This document shows positions 26,829-36,809 of a DNA stretch of 64,000 nt, piece after piece. Origin of the DNA: Planctomycetaceae bacterium (GTDB lineage Bacteria > Planctomycetota > Planctomycetia > Planctomycetales > Planctomycetaceae); assembly GCA_002724315.1 (NCBI GenBank), contig PBOJ01000132.1:1-64000 (forward strand), written 5' to 3'. The translations under genes were made by a program, and so were the position numbers. Under the pieces are notes generated by a model. It saw only the letters and a program-made list of their open reading frames with translations. It did no database searches and had not been told where the DNA came from. Every line of letters begins with the position of its first letter. Positions within the stretch are counted from its first letter, which is position 1.

Positions 26829-28031
26829 TCAGGCAGGATACCAGTTGCCTTGTCGAAGGACTCCGGCCGGGTGGCCCGATTTCAGGATGGCCTCGAGTGT
26901 TACGGGGGAATCGGCAGGAAGGGCGATGCCCAGGGACGTCGCTTCCTTTCCCGGGCTCAGCGTGCCAAGTTGCCCCTCGAGTCCCAGCGCCGTGGCAGCG
27001 GTCAAAGTTGCCATGGCCAACATGTCCTTGGCCGGACGAGACGGGGTTCGTCGAGCCAGAAATTGCAGCTCGTTCCACAGAGAGAGATCGGGGTTGGAGG
27101 CCCGCCCGTCGGTGCCCAGGGCCACGGGCGTCCCGGAGTCAAGCAGTCGTGCCCATGGGTGGGGGGGGTGCCCAAAATGAGAATGGGTTCGCGGACAGTA
27201 GACGATCGTGACATGACGGTGCCGTCCCAGCCAGATTAGCTCTTCCTCGCCCAACAGGTTGCCGTGGATCACCAGCGGGTGGGAGAGTTCGGAGAGTGGG
27301 CGGAGGTAATCCAGCGGGCGACTGCCGTGAGGGATTGCCGAGTTCTCCCACGCACCAAGAGCCTCGAGCCGTTCTCGCATCGGTCCTCCGCCAGTGTCCA
27401 GCAACTCGAGCTCGTCCGGCGATTCGGCCAGGTGGGTGGCCAGCGGGACATCGTGGGTAGCGGCCATGCGGACAAGGTCCATGAAAAGGTCCGGGTGGAC
27501 CGAGTAGGGGGCGTGAGGACTGAGGCCAAGGAGGTGCCGCGGTGTGGGATCTCCGGCCAGAAAATCCCGAGCTGTCGCCAGGCCATCGGTGCGGCGATCG
27601 CTCCGCAGGCCGATGATCTCACGAAAGACCACACATGCCGGGTCGGTGTCGGTCAGTCGCGATGCCGGCCAGTCGGCGGTGGCGATCTCGCCGACTGCCG
27701 CCGTTCCGGCCGTGACCAGTTCGTCGAGACCATGGCGGATGGAGTCGCCGCGGTCGGCCTGGAGGAGTCGAGCTGCCACGACGTCCCCGATCCACGCCGC
27801 CATTCCGTTTTCAGCGGGGAGAGGTGTGGTGCATGTCGAGAATTCGAGATGGGTGTGGGCGTTGACCATGCCGGGAAGCAGGATGACATTTCCCAGGGGG
27901 ATTGCCTCGGTGTCGGGACCCGCAAACACGTCGGTGATGATGCCGTCGGTGACGGCCAGAACGCCCTGCTCGATCGGTGGCCCGTCACCAGGGACGATCA
28001 GCCTCGCTGAGAATCGGCCGGAACCGATCAC
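26829..28031 (-). CDS. Cytosine-deaminase-type amidohydrolase, candidate aminofutalosine deaminase
   Basis: 400 residues from GTG 28031, chosen because it overlaps the upstream stop by 4 bp (GTGA) and has GGGAG 6 nt upstream; a GTG at 28055 is an alternative. Metal amidohydrolase of the COG0402 type (SAH/MTA and aminofutalosine deaminases): His59-x-His61 in NAHTHLEFS, LSPHAPYSV, a mid-chain THLAESP, VIHGNLL and LGTDGRASN near 330. Removes an amino group from a purine-like ring. Being in one coupled operon with mqnA and mqnC, the best guess is deamination of 6-amino-6-deoxyfutalosine to futalosine; the enzyme for that step in Deinococcus belongs to this group. Alternative: SAH/MTA deaminase. 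Confidence 0.82.
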   Translation of the reverse strand: MIGSGRFSARLIVPGDGPPIEQGVLAVTDGIITDVFAGPDTEAIPLGNVILLPGMVNAHTHLEFSTCTTPLPAENGMAAWIGDVVAARLLQADRGDSIRHGLDELVTAGTAAVGEIATADWPASRLTDTDPACVVFREIIGLRSDRRTDGLATARDFLAGDPTPRHLLGLSPHAPYSVHPDLFMDLVRMAATHDVPLATHLAESPDELELLDTGGGPMRERLEALGAWENSAIPHGSRPLDYLRPLSELSHPLVIHGNLLGEEELIWLGRHRHVTIVYCPRTHSHFGHPPHPWARLLDSGTPVALGTDGRASNPDLSLWNELQFLARRTPSRPAKDMLAMATLTAATALGLEGQLGTLSPGKEATSLGIALPADSPVTLEAILKSGHPAGVLRQGNWYPA

Positions 28032-30358
28032 CGGACACTCCCGGGTGAGGGCCACCGCCAGAGTGTCACGAGGAGGACGGTTGCGGCCAACGCGGCGATC
28101 AGCAGCAGCGGCCAGTCGTAGCTCAAGCCTGTCTCCGCGTTGTTCGAAATCAGCCAGTCACCCCAGGCGGGCAATGTGGTGGGAACGTCCCATCGTTCCC
28201 TCAGGACGGCGATGCCGTTGAACACCGCATGAAATGCCAGGCCGGGCCAGATACTGCCGGTGCGGATGACCAATAGGCCGAGCACCAGGCCCAGGAGCGT
28301 GGCGTAGAAGACCTGGTGAGGAATCATGTGGACGGCCCCGAAGGCGACGGCCGAAAATAAGACGGCCACGTGGCTTTGCCCCGGGCGGTCGAAGGCGGAA
28401 AGGACGAAGCCGCGGAAGAGGAATTCTTCGCAGATTGCGGGTGTGAGGGCGACCGCAAACAGCAGGAGCCAGGCAGGCTGGGTGGGGCCCAGCATGGTCT
28501 TGAGGAAGTCCTGACTGCCTTCGGGAAGTCCCTGGGGGAAAAACCACTGAAGGTGCCGCATCAGTTCCTGGACCAGCGGATGCAGAGCAACTGCCAGTCC
28601 CACTGCGAGGGCGATCGTGGAGGGAGTGACTCGCCGCAGTCGAAAAGTTCGGCTGATGTTGCTGAGCAGTGCGGGGGTCAGCATCCAGGCTGGCAGCAGG
28701 AACAGAAGAATCTGCTGGGCGACTAGGGCCCAGATGGCTGCTTTTGCACGATCGGGCTCGGGAAGTGACGAGAGCCATCCGGCCAGAGGTTGCATCAGCA
28801 ACACTTGCCCGAACATCGCGATAGCCAGGCAGGTGATTGCGCCCCCGGGGCTTGGGACCGGGGGTTTGTGGGTCCAGAGCCGCTTGACCCATAGTCGAAG
28901 ATCGAATCGTTCGGCTTCGCGGAAAAGGACCGATTCGCTGTGGAATTGGGACACGGCCCACCAGAGGGCCAGTCCGGCATAGACAAAGCTGGCTCCCAGA
29001 ACGGCAGGCAGGTAGGCCAGCGTTTCTGCGGCGGTCGGATTGACCAGCAGTTCCCGAAGAAGCAGGATCGGACCCAGGACAGGCAGGACCGAGTGAAACG
29101 GCTGCAGTTCGACTCCCGGCGAGGCCGCCAGGGCCACCAGTAGCATCACGACGATCATCAGCGGAGACAGGTAGTACTGTCCTTCCCGCGTGCTGCGGGC
29201 GAAGGTCGCCAGGGCGAGACTGATTGCGCTGAAAAATGCAGCGAGAGGGAGGATCATGATCAGGAGCCAGAACACTCCGGATGTGGGTGGCGGGGACAGC
29301 CCCACATCGGTCCCGGAATTGACCGACCCGACAAGTTGGACCATGTAGGTGGCGGTCAGTCCAAGGCTGATGAGGTTCAGCACAGCGGTGGCGGTACTGA
29401 AGACCATGACCGTCAGGAACTTTGCCAGCACCAGTTCGATTCGTTTTGCGGGACTGATCAACAATGTTTCCATCGTTCCACGTTCCTTCTCACCGGCAGC
29501 CAGGTCGACGGCGGGATAGAAGGCCCCGGTGACGGTCATCAGGACCAGGATCACGGGGTAAAGCTTGCCCCAGACCAGTGCGGATTCCTGCGTGCTGCCA
29601 ACGATCTTGACCACCGCGGCGTCAACTGGAGAGGGGAGGGACCGCGGAAGTCCGGCCGCCTCGAGACGCAGTCTCAGCAGTTCCTTCTCCCAGGAGTTGA
29701 AGACGCGTTCGACTCGTCGAGAAGCGATCAGCGATTTTTCGTCTCCACTGACGAGGATCACCGGCCGCGGGTACTCGGAGGGATCCTCGGCCGTTCGGGA
29801 TCGCGAGGCAATCAGTCGATTGATCTCTTGGAGCGAGTCGGCAAACCCGTCGGGGATCACCACCAGGACGTCTATGCCCGCATCGCGAAGCCGCTCGTTG
29901 ATCAACTCGTTGAGCCGTTGGAGTTCTTGGGCTTTCTCCGGCGGAGGCGAGTCGGGATCATCGGTGCCGATCAGTTGGGAGCGTTGGTCAAACAGCTTGT
30001 GAATGGCCTTGGCGTCGGAGAGTCTCCTGGCACTCTCTGGCGACGTGTGGGGCTGGTCCGTTGTCTCGACTGTCAGTCGCTGAGCGTCGTCCGGATCTGA
30101 GAACCATCGAGGTGCGAACGCCGTCCCGTCCACCAGTTGAGGCGACGGCAGGGAGGCGGAGCCGAGCATGACCACGGTGCGAGGTTTCTCGCTGAAGACC
30201 ACCGCCATCTGCAGCATGCCGATGCCCAGGGCGGGATACAGCAGTACCGGCAGGGCCATGACCATGAACAGGGTGCGGCGATCCCGGAGTTGATCTCGGA
30301 GTTCTCTCTGGAACACGATGCGGATCTTGCGGAAATCGAGCCGGGGGCGATCGGTCAT
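28028..30358 (-). CDS. ABC-2 permease fused to CPBP-family intramembrane protease
   Basis: 776 residues. N-terminal 530: a NatB/ABC-2-type permease, with first helix near 25-45, a large extracytoplasmic domain (about 60-255), and helices from about 258 ([38 protein letters not shown] is the conserved coupling region) to 440. C-terminal part from about 510: a multi-helix CPBP (CAAX-protease-like) domain with the EExxxR motif in [14 protein letters not shown], and FHAVFNG. Both ABC-2 permease and protease motifs look intact. It overlaps the ATPase gene by 4 bp at its start and the amidohydrolase by 4 bp at its end. Substrate unknown; Na+ export and peptide export are both possible for this type. 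Confidence 0.88.
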   Translation of the reverse strand: MTDRPRLDFRKIRIVFQRELRDQLRDRRTLFMVMALPVLLYPALGIGMLQMAVVFSEKPRTVVMLGSASLPSPQLVDGTAFAPRWFSDPDDAQRLTVETTDQPHTSPESARRLSDAKAIHKLFDQRSQLIGTDDPDSPPPEKAQELQRLNELINERLRDAGIDVLVVIPDGFADSLQEINRLIASRSRTAEDPSEYPRPVILVSGDEKSLIASRRVERVFNSWEKELLRLRLEAAGLPRSLPSPVDAAVVKIVGSTQESALVWGKLYPVILVLMTVTGAFYPAVDLAAGEKERGTMETLLISPAKRIELVLAKFLTVMVFSTATAVLNLISLGLTATYMVQLVGSVNSGTDVGLSPPPTSGVFWLLIMILPLAAFFSAISLALATFARSTREGQYYLSPLMIVVMLLVALAASPGVELQPFHSVLPVLGPILLLRELLVNPTAAETLAYLPAVLGASFVYAGLALWWAVSQFHSESVLFREAERFDLRLWVKRLWTHKPPVPSPGGAITCLAIAMFGQVLLMQPLAGWLSSLPEPDRAKAAIWALVAQQILLFLLPAWMLTPALLSNISRTFRLRRVTPSTIALAVGLAVALHPLVQELMRHLQWFFPQGLPEGSQDFLKTMLGPTQPAWLLLFAVALTPAICEEFLFRGFVLSAFDRPGQSHVAVLFSAVAFGAVHMIPHQVFYATLLGLVLGLLVIRTGSIWPGLAFHAVFNGIAVLRERWDVPTTLPAWGDWLISNNAETGLSYDWPLLLIAALAATVLLVTLWRWPSPGSVR
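28038..28042 (-). promoter_or_regulatory. Shine-Dalgarno site deciding the amidohydrolase start
   Basis: GGGAG on the minus strand, 6 nt before GTG 28031. Together with the GTGA stop/start overlap it supports 28031 rather than GTG 28055. Confidence 0.5.
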
Positions 30359-31145
30359 GGTCCGGCCTCGCTGTCCGGGCCGCTCTTTGTTGACGCGTGC
30401 TGTTTTTCGTGGGTTTCGAATTGGGAGACCAGGTCGAAGAAGTGCTCTTCAAGGTCCGATTGCTCCGAAGCCTCCAGGAGATCTCGTTGTGAGCCAGCTG
30501 CCAGGATGCGGCCGCGGTGGATGATCGCCAGGCGATCACACAACCGCTCGGCTTCTCGCATGATGTGAGTCGAGTAGATGATGCACTTGCCCTCGTCTCG
30601 CAGGGTGGCCACGGTGTCGAGCACCGCGCGGGCGACCAGCACGTCGAGGCCGGTCGTGGGTTCGTCGAAAATCAGAACCGGCGGGTCGTGAACCAGGGCG
30701 CGGGCGATCGAGACCTTCTGTCGCATTCCTGTGGAAAGCCGACTGTTCAGCGTGTCAGCAAACTCGTTCATCGATAGCGTGGTGAAGATGCGGTCGATCG
30801 AAGCCGAGAGCCGATCTTCGTCGAGTCCGTAGAGCCTCCCGAAGTACTCGACCGTTTCCCTGGCCGTCATACGGTCGTAAAGGCCGGTGGAACCCGAGAG
30901 AAATCCGATCCGAGCCCGGACCCCGTCGGGATCGTCGACGATATCACGTCCGTCAATCCTGGCGGTACCGGAGGTCGGGGTGAGGATCGTCGAGAGGATT
31001 CTCAAACAGGTGGTTTTTCCGGCTCCGTTGGGCCCCAGGAGGCCAAACACTTCACCGGGGTCGACAGTGAAGCGGACTCCGTCCAAGGCGACGATTTCAC
31101 CTTGTTGCAGGTCGGGAAACCGTTTGGAGAGGTCGTGGACTTCGA

Positions 31146-31149
<4 letters not shown>
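30355..31149 (-). CDS. ABC transporter ATP-binding protein
   Basis: 264 residues from ATG 31149, which overlaps the mqnC stop by 4 bp (ATGA); the open frame upstream is rejected. Walker [10 protein letters not shown] at 39-47, Q-loop region [15 protein letters not shown], signature LSTGMRQKV, Walker [14 protein letters not shown]-loop STHIM. Of the NatA/CcmA group that pairs with ABC-2 permeases; its stop overlaps the permease/protease start by 4 bp, so it is its partner. The C-terminal tail (last 40 residues) is acidic/charged. Confidence 0.93.
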
Positions 31150-32300
<1,151 letters not shown>

Positions 32301-32332
32301 GTTTTCGGAGATCTGGCTGAACTTGAGGTGGA

Positions 32333-33202
32333 CTACATGCGATGGAGGAGCGGAGGGCTGACGGAAACGACGTTGTGGTCGCGAAACATCACGTCGATGG
32401 ATTCCGATGCCAGTCCCTGTGCCACGGCGAGACGGTGGAACAACTCCAGGCCGTGTCGCTCGGCGTGGCCGAGATGGAAGTGAAGGTTGTTGTGTAGGTA
32501 GCCGGAGGCGTCGGTGGCTGGGATTCCGAGTTCTGGTGCTTCGCGGTCGGCGATCAGGTCGAGCCGTTGGATACCCCGGTCTCGGGCAGAAACGAGAGCC
32601 TCCTCGACTCGGCCGAGGCGGGTGCCGGGCCGGGTGGCCCACAGGGCAAAGACAAAAGGCAGCCCTGTCCATTCGCTCCAGATCTCACCCAGATCCCAGG
32701 TGTCGATAAACGTCTCTCGCAAAGTGTGCATGGCGCGGTCGCCGATCAACAGGATTGCATCGGCGGAACTGGCGTCGACCGAACACCCAAGGGGCAGAGG
32801 TTCCAGGCTCGGGTGAAGCCCGAATTTTTCGGCCAGCAGGACACGCGCCAATGCGGCGCTGGTGCGGGAGCCTTCATCGAGGGCCAGAGACGTGATCTCT
32901 GAAATCGGCACACGACTGTAGAGTTTGACCGAGAGCACGGGGCCGTGGGTGGCCACGCAGGCGTCGGTCACGACTTCGTAGCCCGGGTCACGCAGGCATT
33001 CAATTGACGGCACCAGTGCGACGTCGAGCCGTTTGGCTTCAAGATCGTCAGCCAGGCGGCTCGGATAGTCGAGGAAGAACTCGCTGCCCGGGGCCACGGA
33101 ATCCAGGTCCTCTCGGAGTCCTTCGATCAGGGGCTTGGAGTTCAGGTAATTGACTGCGCCGATTCGGATGCGACTCGGATTGCTGGGCCCGGATTCGGTC
33201 AT
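32333..33202 (-). CDS. mqnA: Chorismate dehydratase MqnA
   Basis: 289 residues from ATG 33202. The first step of the futalosine pathway, chorismate to 3-[(1-carboxyvinyl)oxy]benzoate; periplasmic-binding-protein-like fold. Diagnostic start RIRIGAVNYLNSKPL, then LDVALVPSIE, SVKLYSR, LDEGSRTSAALARVLL, AILLIGDRAM, and WTGLPFVFALWA. An in-frame ATG at 33256 has a GAGG 7 nt upstream, but it lies inside a consensus TATAAT whose transcript would start downstream of it, and the extra 18 residues are proline-rich and non-homologous looking. Likely first gene of the mqn-ABC-amidohydrolase operon. Confidence 0.92.
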   Translation of the reverse strand: MTESGPSNPSRIRIGAVNYLNSKPLIEGLREDLDSVAPGSEFFLDYPSRLADDLEAKRLDVALVPSIECLRDPGYEVVTDACVATHGPVLSVKLYSRVPISEITSLALDEGSRTSAALARVLLAEKFGLHPSLEPLPLGCSVDASSADAILLIGDRAMHTLRETFIDTWDLGEIWSEWTGLPFVFALWATRPGTRLGRVEEALVSARDRGIQRLDLIADREAPELGIPATDASGYLHNNLHFHLGHAERHGLELFHRLAVAQGLASESIDVMFRDHNVVSVSPPLLHRM

Positions 33203-33254
33203 TCGGACTGGCGTTTCGGGTTCGAGAACAGGTCGGGGTACTGCTGGGATGGGC

Positions 33255-33283
33255 ATTATAGGGCCTCGCGGTGTGTGTCTGAA
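33255..33283 (-). promoter_or_regulatory. Sigma-70 promoter of the mqn operon
   Basis: Minus strand TTCAGA (33278-33283), 17-bp spacer, consensus TATAAT (33255-33260). Predicted transcript start near 33248 gives a leader of about 45 nt before ATG 33202. Confidence 0.5.
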
Positions 33284-33521
33284 ACCGTTGTGGTGACCGC
33301 TTCTCAGCGTGTTGCCGGACGAGTGGTGTTCGATTCTCCGTTCGCCGACAGGTTGACCGTCACCGGCGCGGTGAATTAACCGGCCCGATAGGTATTGCTT
33401 GGTGAGGGATGACGGGCGCCGTTGTGTGATCGGGTTGGGCGGAACAGGTCATCGTTAGGGCAAAAAACGTCCGATAAAGGGAGGGGGACGGAGACGCATC
33501 GGTGTTTCCTGATGGAAGTTG

Positions 33522-33550
33522 TTGACTGGTTGTGGGGCGGTGGATAGACT
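33522..33550 (+). promoter_or_regulatory. Sigma-70 promoter for the DUF1501 gene
   Basis: TTGACT (33522-33527), 17-bp spacer, TAGACT (33545-33550). Start near 33557, leader about 110 nt. Confidence 0.55.
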
Positions 33551-33657
33551 TACGCGGGCTTGGTCAGCGAGAAACCGGCGATTGCTGCCTCGTGGCCGGA
33601 TGTGACATGTCGGCAGCGGGATGGATCCCGCAGGTATTTCCCGACGGAGACAATTAC

Positions 33658-33662
33658 GGAGG
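33658..33662 (+). promoter_or_regulatory. Shine-Dalgarno site deciding the DUF1501 start
   Basis: GGAGG 6 nt before ATG 33669. It excludes the earlier in-frame ATG at 33621. Confidence 0.65.
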
Positions 33663-33668
33663 CGACTC

Positions 33669-34970
33669 ATGCTGACGCTGCAGACCGATCGACGTTACCG
33701 TGACTGTGACGGGACGACGCGACGAGATTTCCTCCGCGTTGGAGGTTTGGGCGCTTTGGGCCTGGGTGGCCTGATGCAGGCTCGTTCGGCGGTAGAGGCT
33801 GCGACCGGAAAGTCATCCAGGCACACATCAGTGGTCTGGCTCTGGCTCGGCGGTGGGCCGACTCATGTCGAAACCTTCGATCCGAAGATGACGGCACCGG
33901 TTGAGTATCGTAGCGTCACCGGCGAAGTGAAGACCCGTGTGCCCGGTGTGACGCTGGGCGGCAACTTCACGGGGATGGCCCAGGTGGCTGACAAGATGGC
34001 CTTTGTGCGGTCGTTCCACCATGGCAACAGTGGCCATGGTGGCGGCACCCACTGGGTGATGACCGGGTACAACAATCGCGGAATTGACAACGGCGGCCTG
34101 CCTTCGCGGCCGTCAATTGGTTCGATCACTGCCAAACACCGTGGTCCGAACCATCCGTCAACGGGCATGCCGACGTATGTGCGCTTGGGGGGGATTGGCG
34201 CAGACGGTCCCGCATTTTTGGGAACGCCGTACGCTCCATTCGGGACCAGCGGCGAGGCTCGGAAGAACATGAGCCTGCAGACGAAGGTCGGACGACTTGA
34301 GGACAGGCGAAGCCTGTTGACGGGATTGGACCGCCTGCGTCGCACGGCTGATCGACAGGGGGTGGTCGAAGGGCTCAACGCGTTTGAGCAGCAGGCCTTC
34401 AACCTGGTGCTGGGCAAGGCGCCTGAAGCCTTTGATCTGAAGAAGGAAGACCCGCGCACCGTCTCAAAGTATGGCGGCGGTTTGGGTGGCAGCATGTTGA
34501 TGGCACGTCGTTTGTGCGAAGCCGGTTGCGGATTCGTCACATTGTCGTACGGCGGATGGGATATGCACGGCAACATCGCCAGGTCGATGAACGGTCGTGG
34601 GCCTGTTGTCGATCGGGCCGTGTCGGCCTTCGTCGATGATGTTCACCAACGTGGTCTTTCGGACAATATTTTGCTTGTTGTTACTGGCGAGTTTGGCAGG
34701 ACACCCAAGATCAATCGCAACAAGGGGCGTGACCACTGGGCGCCGCTCTCGACACTGGCCTTGGCCGGTGGAGGGTTGCGGATGGGCCAGACGGTCGGCG
34801 AGTCCGACGCGAAGGTCTACCGTCCGAAGAACGACCCGGTGACCCCGCAGGACCTGATGGCCACGGTCTTCCACGTGCTGGGAATCGACCAGGGGATTCA
34901 ATTCATCAACCAGGGAGGCCGCCCGGTCTTCATGGTCGAGAACGGGAAGCCGATTCCGAGCCTGGTCTGA
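33669..34970 (+). CDS. DUF1501 protein with twin-arginine signal (second)
   Basis: 433 residues. Twin-arginine signal TTRRDFLRVGGLGALGLGGLMQARSA at about 17-42 (RRDFLR fits the Tat consensus). DUF1501 body: VWLWLGGGPTHVETFDPK near 57-74, SFHHGNSGHGGGTHWVMTGY, WDMHGNI, and VVTGEFGRTPKINRNKGRDHWAPLS near 355-380. An exported protein of the alkaline-phosphatase superfamily, substrate unknown. It is a single-gene transcription unit here, with its own promoter, strong ribosome site and rho-independent terminator; the usual DUF1549/DUF1553 cytochrome neighbour is absent. Confidence 0.92.
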   Translation: MLTLQTDRRYRDCDGTTRRDFLRVGGLGALGLGGLMQARSAVEAATGKSSRHTSVVWLWLGGGPTHVETFDPKMTAPVEYRSVTGEVKTRVPGVTLGGNFTGMAQVADKMAFVRSFHHGNSGHGGGTHWVMTGYNNRGIDNGGLPSRPSIGSITAKHRGPNHPSTGMPTYVRLGGIGADGPAFLGTPYAPFGTSGEARKNMSLQTKVGRLEDRRSLLTGLDRLRRTADRQGVVEGLNAFEQQAFNLVLGKAPEAFDLKKEDPRTVSKYGGGLGGSMLMARRLCEAGCGFVTLSYGGWDMHGNIARSMNGRGPVVDRAVSAFVDDVHQRGLSDNILLVVTGEFGRTPKINRNKGRDHWAPLSTLALAGGGLRMGQTVGESDAKVYRPKNDPVTPQDLMATVFHVLGIDQGIQFINQGGRPVFMVENGKPIPSLV

Positions 34971-34998
34971 TCCGGTTCGGTAGCCCGCCTTGAGATCA

Positions 34999-35034
34999 AG
35001 CCCCGTTTCGTCGCTTGGCGGAACGGGGCTTTTT
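34999..35034 (+). terminator. Rho-independent terminator after the DUF1501 gene
   Basis: AGCCCCGTT (34999-35007) pairs with AACGGGGCT (35022-35030), 14-nt loop, followed by a run of T to 35034. It also lies just past the 3' end of the convergent permease gene (stop at 35054). Confidence 0.85.
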
Positions 35035-35053
35035 GCTGCGCCGCGGCCGATCG

Positions 35054-36226
35054 TCAATGTCGGCAACAACGGTGAAACAGCGACAGTCCGGCGACCAGGA
35101 GAATCAGGTTGCCCATCCACATCGCCCAGGCGGGGTCGACGATGCCCGTCTTGCTTTGTGTCATGCAGAGCATGACCACGGGGTAATAGATCAGGATGAT
35201 CGGAAGAAAACACGTCAAAAAGTTGGTCAGCACCTGCCGACGGGCCTGGGTGATGGCCAGGGGCGCTCCGACCAGCACGAAGAAGAAACAACTGCTGGAA
35301 AAGGCGATACGACTGTGCATTTCTGTTCTGAGTCGTGCGCGGGCCGCAAGCGACTCGTGAAACGTTTTGTCGTCTGACTCGGATGTGAACCAACCGGCGA
35401 AGTCTCCGGTGGCCAGACGGAATCCAGCCGAAATCGCGCGGTGTTCTTCGATGGTGGCTCGCTTCCGTGATTCCTCAGCGAGTTTGACTTTGAGCGTCTG
35501 GATGCTCATGTGACGCGGTTTTGTACGATTCAGGTCGCCCGGTAGTGGAAGTGCCCGGGTGACCTCCGATAGCCAGAACGAGCCACGACCGGGCACGTCC
35601 AGGTGGCAGTCATGCAGTGTCAGGATGATACGGCCCTGTGTCGGATCAAATCCGAGGTGGGCTTCGTGGGCCTGGGCGGTGACAGGTTGGCCGCCGGCGG
35701 AGGTCAATTTGACGATCGGCCGTTGCAGAGTTCGCCCAGCGACACCCCGGACTGAGATCGACATCCCGCCGCGGGGCAGGGCGAGTTCGTTATGAGTCCG
35801 CAGCATGTCCAGGACGATGTCCTCCATCGCCAGTGCTACGACTCTGCGGATGTTGCCTACAGACCAGGGGATCGCCTGGTCTGTGAGCATCAGTGAGCCG
35901 GCGCTCAGAATTCCGCCCAGAAACAAGGCTGGCCACAGCAGTGTCAGTACGGGAATCCCCGAAGCCTTTGCTGCGGTCACTTCCTGGTTGGCCGACATCC
36001 GCCCGTAAACGATGCATACGGTCAGAAGTACGGCGACCGGAATGGAGAACGGAAGCAGGCTGGGAATGATGTAAGGGAGAATTTGAAGCGTCTGGAAAAC
36101 GCCCAGTCCATTGTCGCTGATTTCCTGGAAGGCACCCCCAACGATCATCACGACCGTCAGCACGGACAAGACGCCGAAGAAGGCTCGCAGAAGCTGGCCA
36201 AGGATGTGGCGATACAGCAGCGGCAC
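35054..36226 (-). CDS. LptF/LptG-family permease (second copy)
   Basis: 390 residues from GTG 36226 (PLLYRHILGQLLRAFF). A TTG at 36307 would add 27 residues, but that region holds a promoter. LptF/G features: N-terminal RHILGQLLRAF, helices near 12-32, 50-75 and 95-115, GAFQEISDNGLG, ASGIPVLTLLWP, a periplasmic jellyroll from about 140, and three C-terminal helices. The segment FTSESDDKTFHESLAARARLRTEMHSRIAFSSSCFFFVLVGAPLAI includes the conserved cytoplasmic coupling region. Possible LPS export permease partner of the copy at 17881. Confidence 0.87.
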   Translation of the reverse strand: MPLLYRHILGQLLRAFFGVLSVLTVVMIVGGAFQEISDNGLGVFQTLQILPYIIPSLLPFSIPVAVLLTVCIVYGRMSANQEVTAAKASGIPVLTLLWPALFLGGILSAGSLMLTDQAIPWSVGNIRRVVALAMEDIVLDMLRTHNELALPRGGMSISVRGVAGRTLQRPIVKLTSAGGQPVTAQAHEAHLGFDPTQGRIILTLHDCHLDVPGRGSFWLSEVTRALPLPGDLNRTKPRHMSIQTLKVKLAEESRKRATIEEHRAISAGFRLATGDFAGWFTSESDDKTFHESLAARARLRTEMHSRIAFSSSCFFFVLVGAPLAITQARRQVLTNFLTCFLPIILIYYPVVMLCMTQSKTGIVDPAWAMWMGNLILLVAGLSLFHRCCRH

Positions 36227-36278
36227 GAAATAGTCGCCGTGGACATGGAGTTGACGGACAAACCCGCCATTTTCCCGG

Positions 36279-36307
36279 CTATACGGTAAGCCGTGGCGTC
36301 GGGTCAA
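36279..36307 (-). promoter_or_regulatory. Sigma-70 promoter for the second LptF/LptG gene
   Basis: Minus strand TTGACC (36302-36307), 17-bp spacer, GTATAG (36279-36284; TATAGC at spacing 18 overlaps). Start near 36272, leader about 45 nt to GTG 36226. Confidence 0.45.
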
Positions 36308-36500
36308 GATCGATCGGGGTCACTGCCGTTGGGTGTGGCACAACCGGACCATCCAGTGCATCCGGTTTCCGCGGGAGGGGGATGGAGAAGCAGCGAGTGG
36401 TTGGCCGACTTCCCAGAGAGACGGCTCGGGATCCGTACTGAGACGTCGTGATGGAATCAACCGGACAACGACAGACACCTGGGAACGTGGAGACGACACC

Positions 36501-36713
36501 GTGATGGAATTTATTGATGGTGCCACACATGACGAAATTGCCGTGGTCGCCTGCGTGGCGGCCATGGTGGGATCGATGGGACTGATGTTGCTGTCCGGTG
36601 CTGTGTTTGGAACCTCCCACACACGGAGCAGGGTGGTCCCCAGGACCGACCGCGTACGTGGAGAGGTGTCCCGGAAAGTCGGTCCGAAAACCGCCGGCCG
36701 TGACGTGGCGTGA
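36501..36713 (+). CDS. Small single-pass membrane protein
   Basis: 70 residues from GTG 36501 (GGAG 8 nt upstream); ATG 36504 is an alternative. One hydrophobic helix at about 13-38 (VVACVAAMVGSMGLMLLSGAVFG) flanked by an acidic N-terminus and a basic C-terminal tail (RSRVVPRTDRVRG), so N-out/C-in topology is predicted. No family is recognised. It is 96 bp upstream of the secreted hypothetical gene on the same strand. Short length keeps confidence modest. Confidence 0.45.
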   Translation: MMEFIDGATHDEIAVVACVAAMVGSMGLMLLSGAVFGTSHTRSRVVPRTDRVRGEVSRKVGPKTAGRDVA

Positions 36714-36809
36714 TTGAATACGCTCTTGCAGATGCAGGAGGCGAGTGAGACGATTGGGTGAATCCCCAATACGGGATGGGCCCGCAAACCGAGCAGGAGA
36801 GAGAAAACG

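Larger units (their letters stand above)
33257..33668. other. 412-bp divergent regulatory region (mqnA / DUF1501)
   Basis: No convincing coding sequence. Holds the minus-strand mqnA promoter at its left end, a plus-strand promoter at 33522-33550, and a Shine-Dalgarno site at 33658-33662. The middle has the run CAAAAAACG at about 33460 with nothing recognisable around it. Confidence 0.5.

Noticed and set aside
33455-33670. 71-codon minus-strand open frame in the mqnA/DUF1501 gap
   Set aside because: No ribosome site, no family match, and it overlaps the DUF1501 promoter and start.
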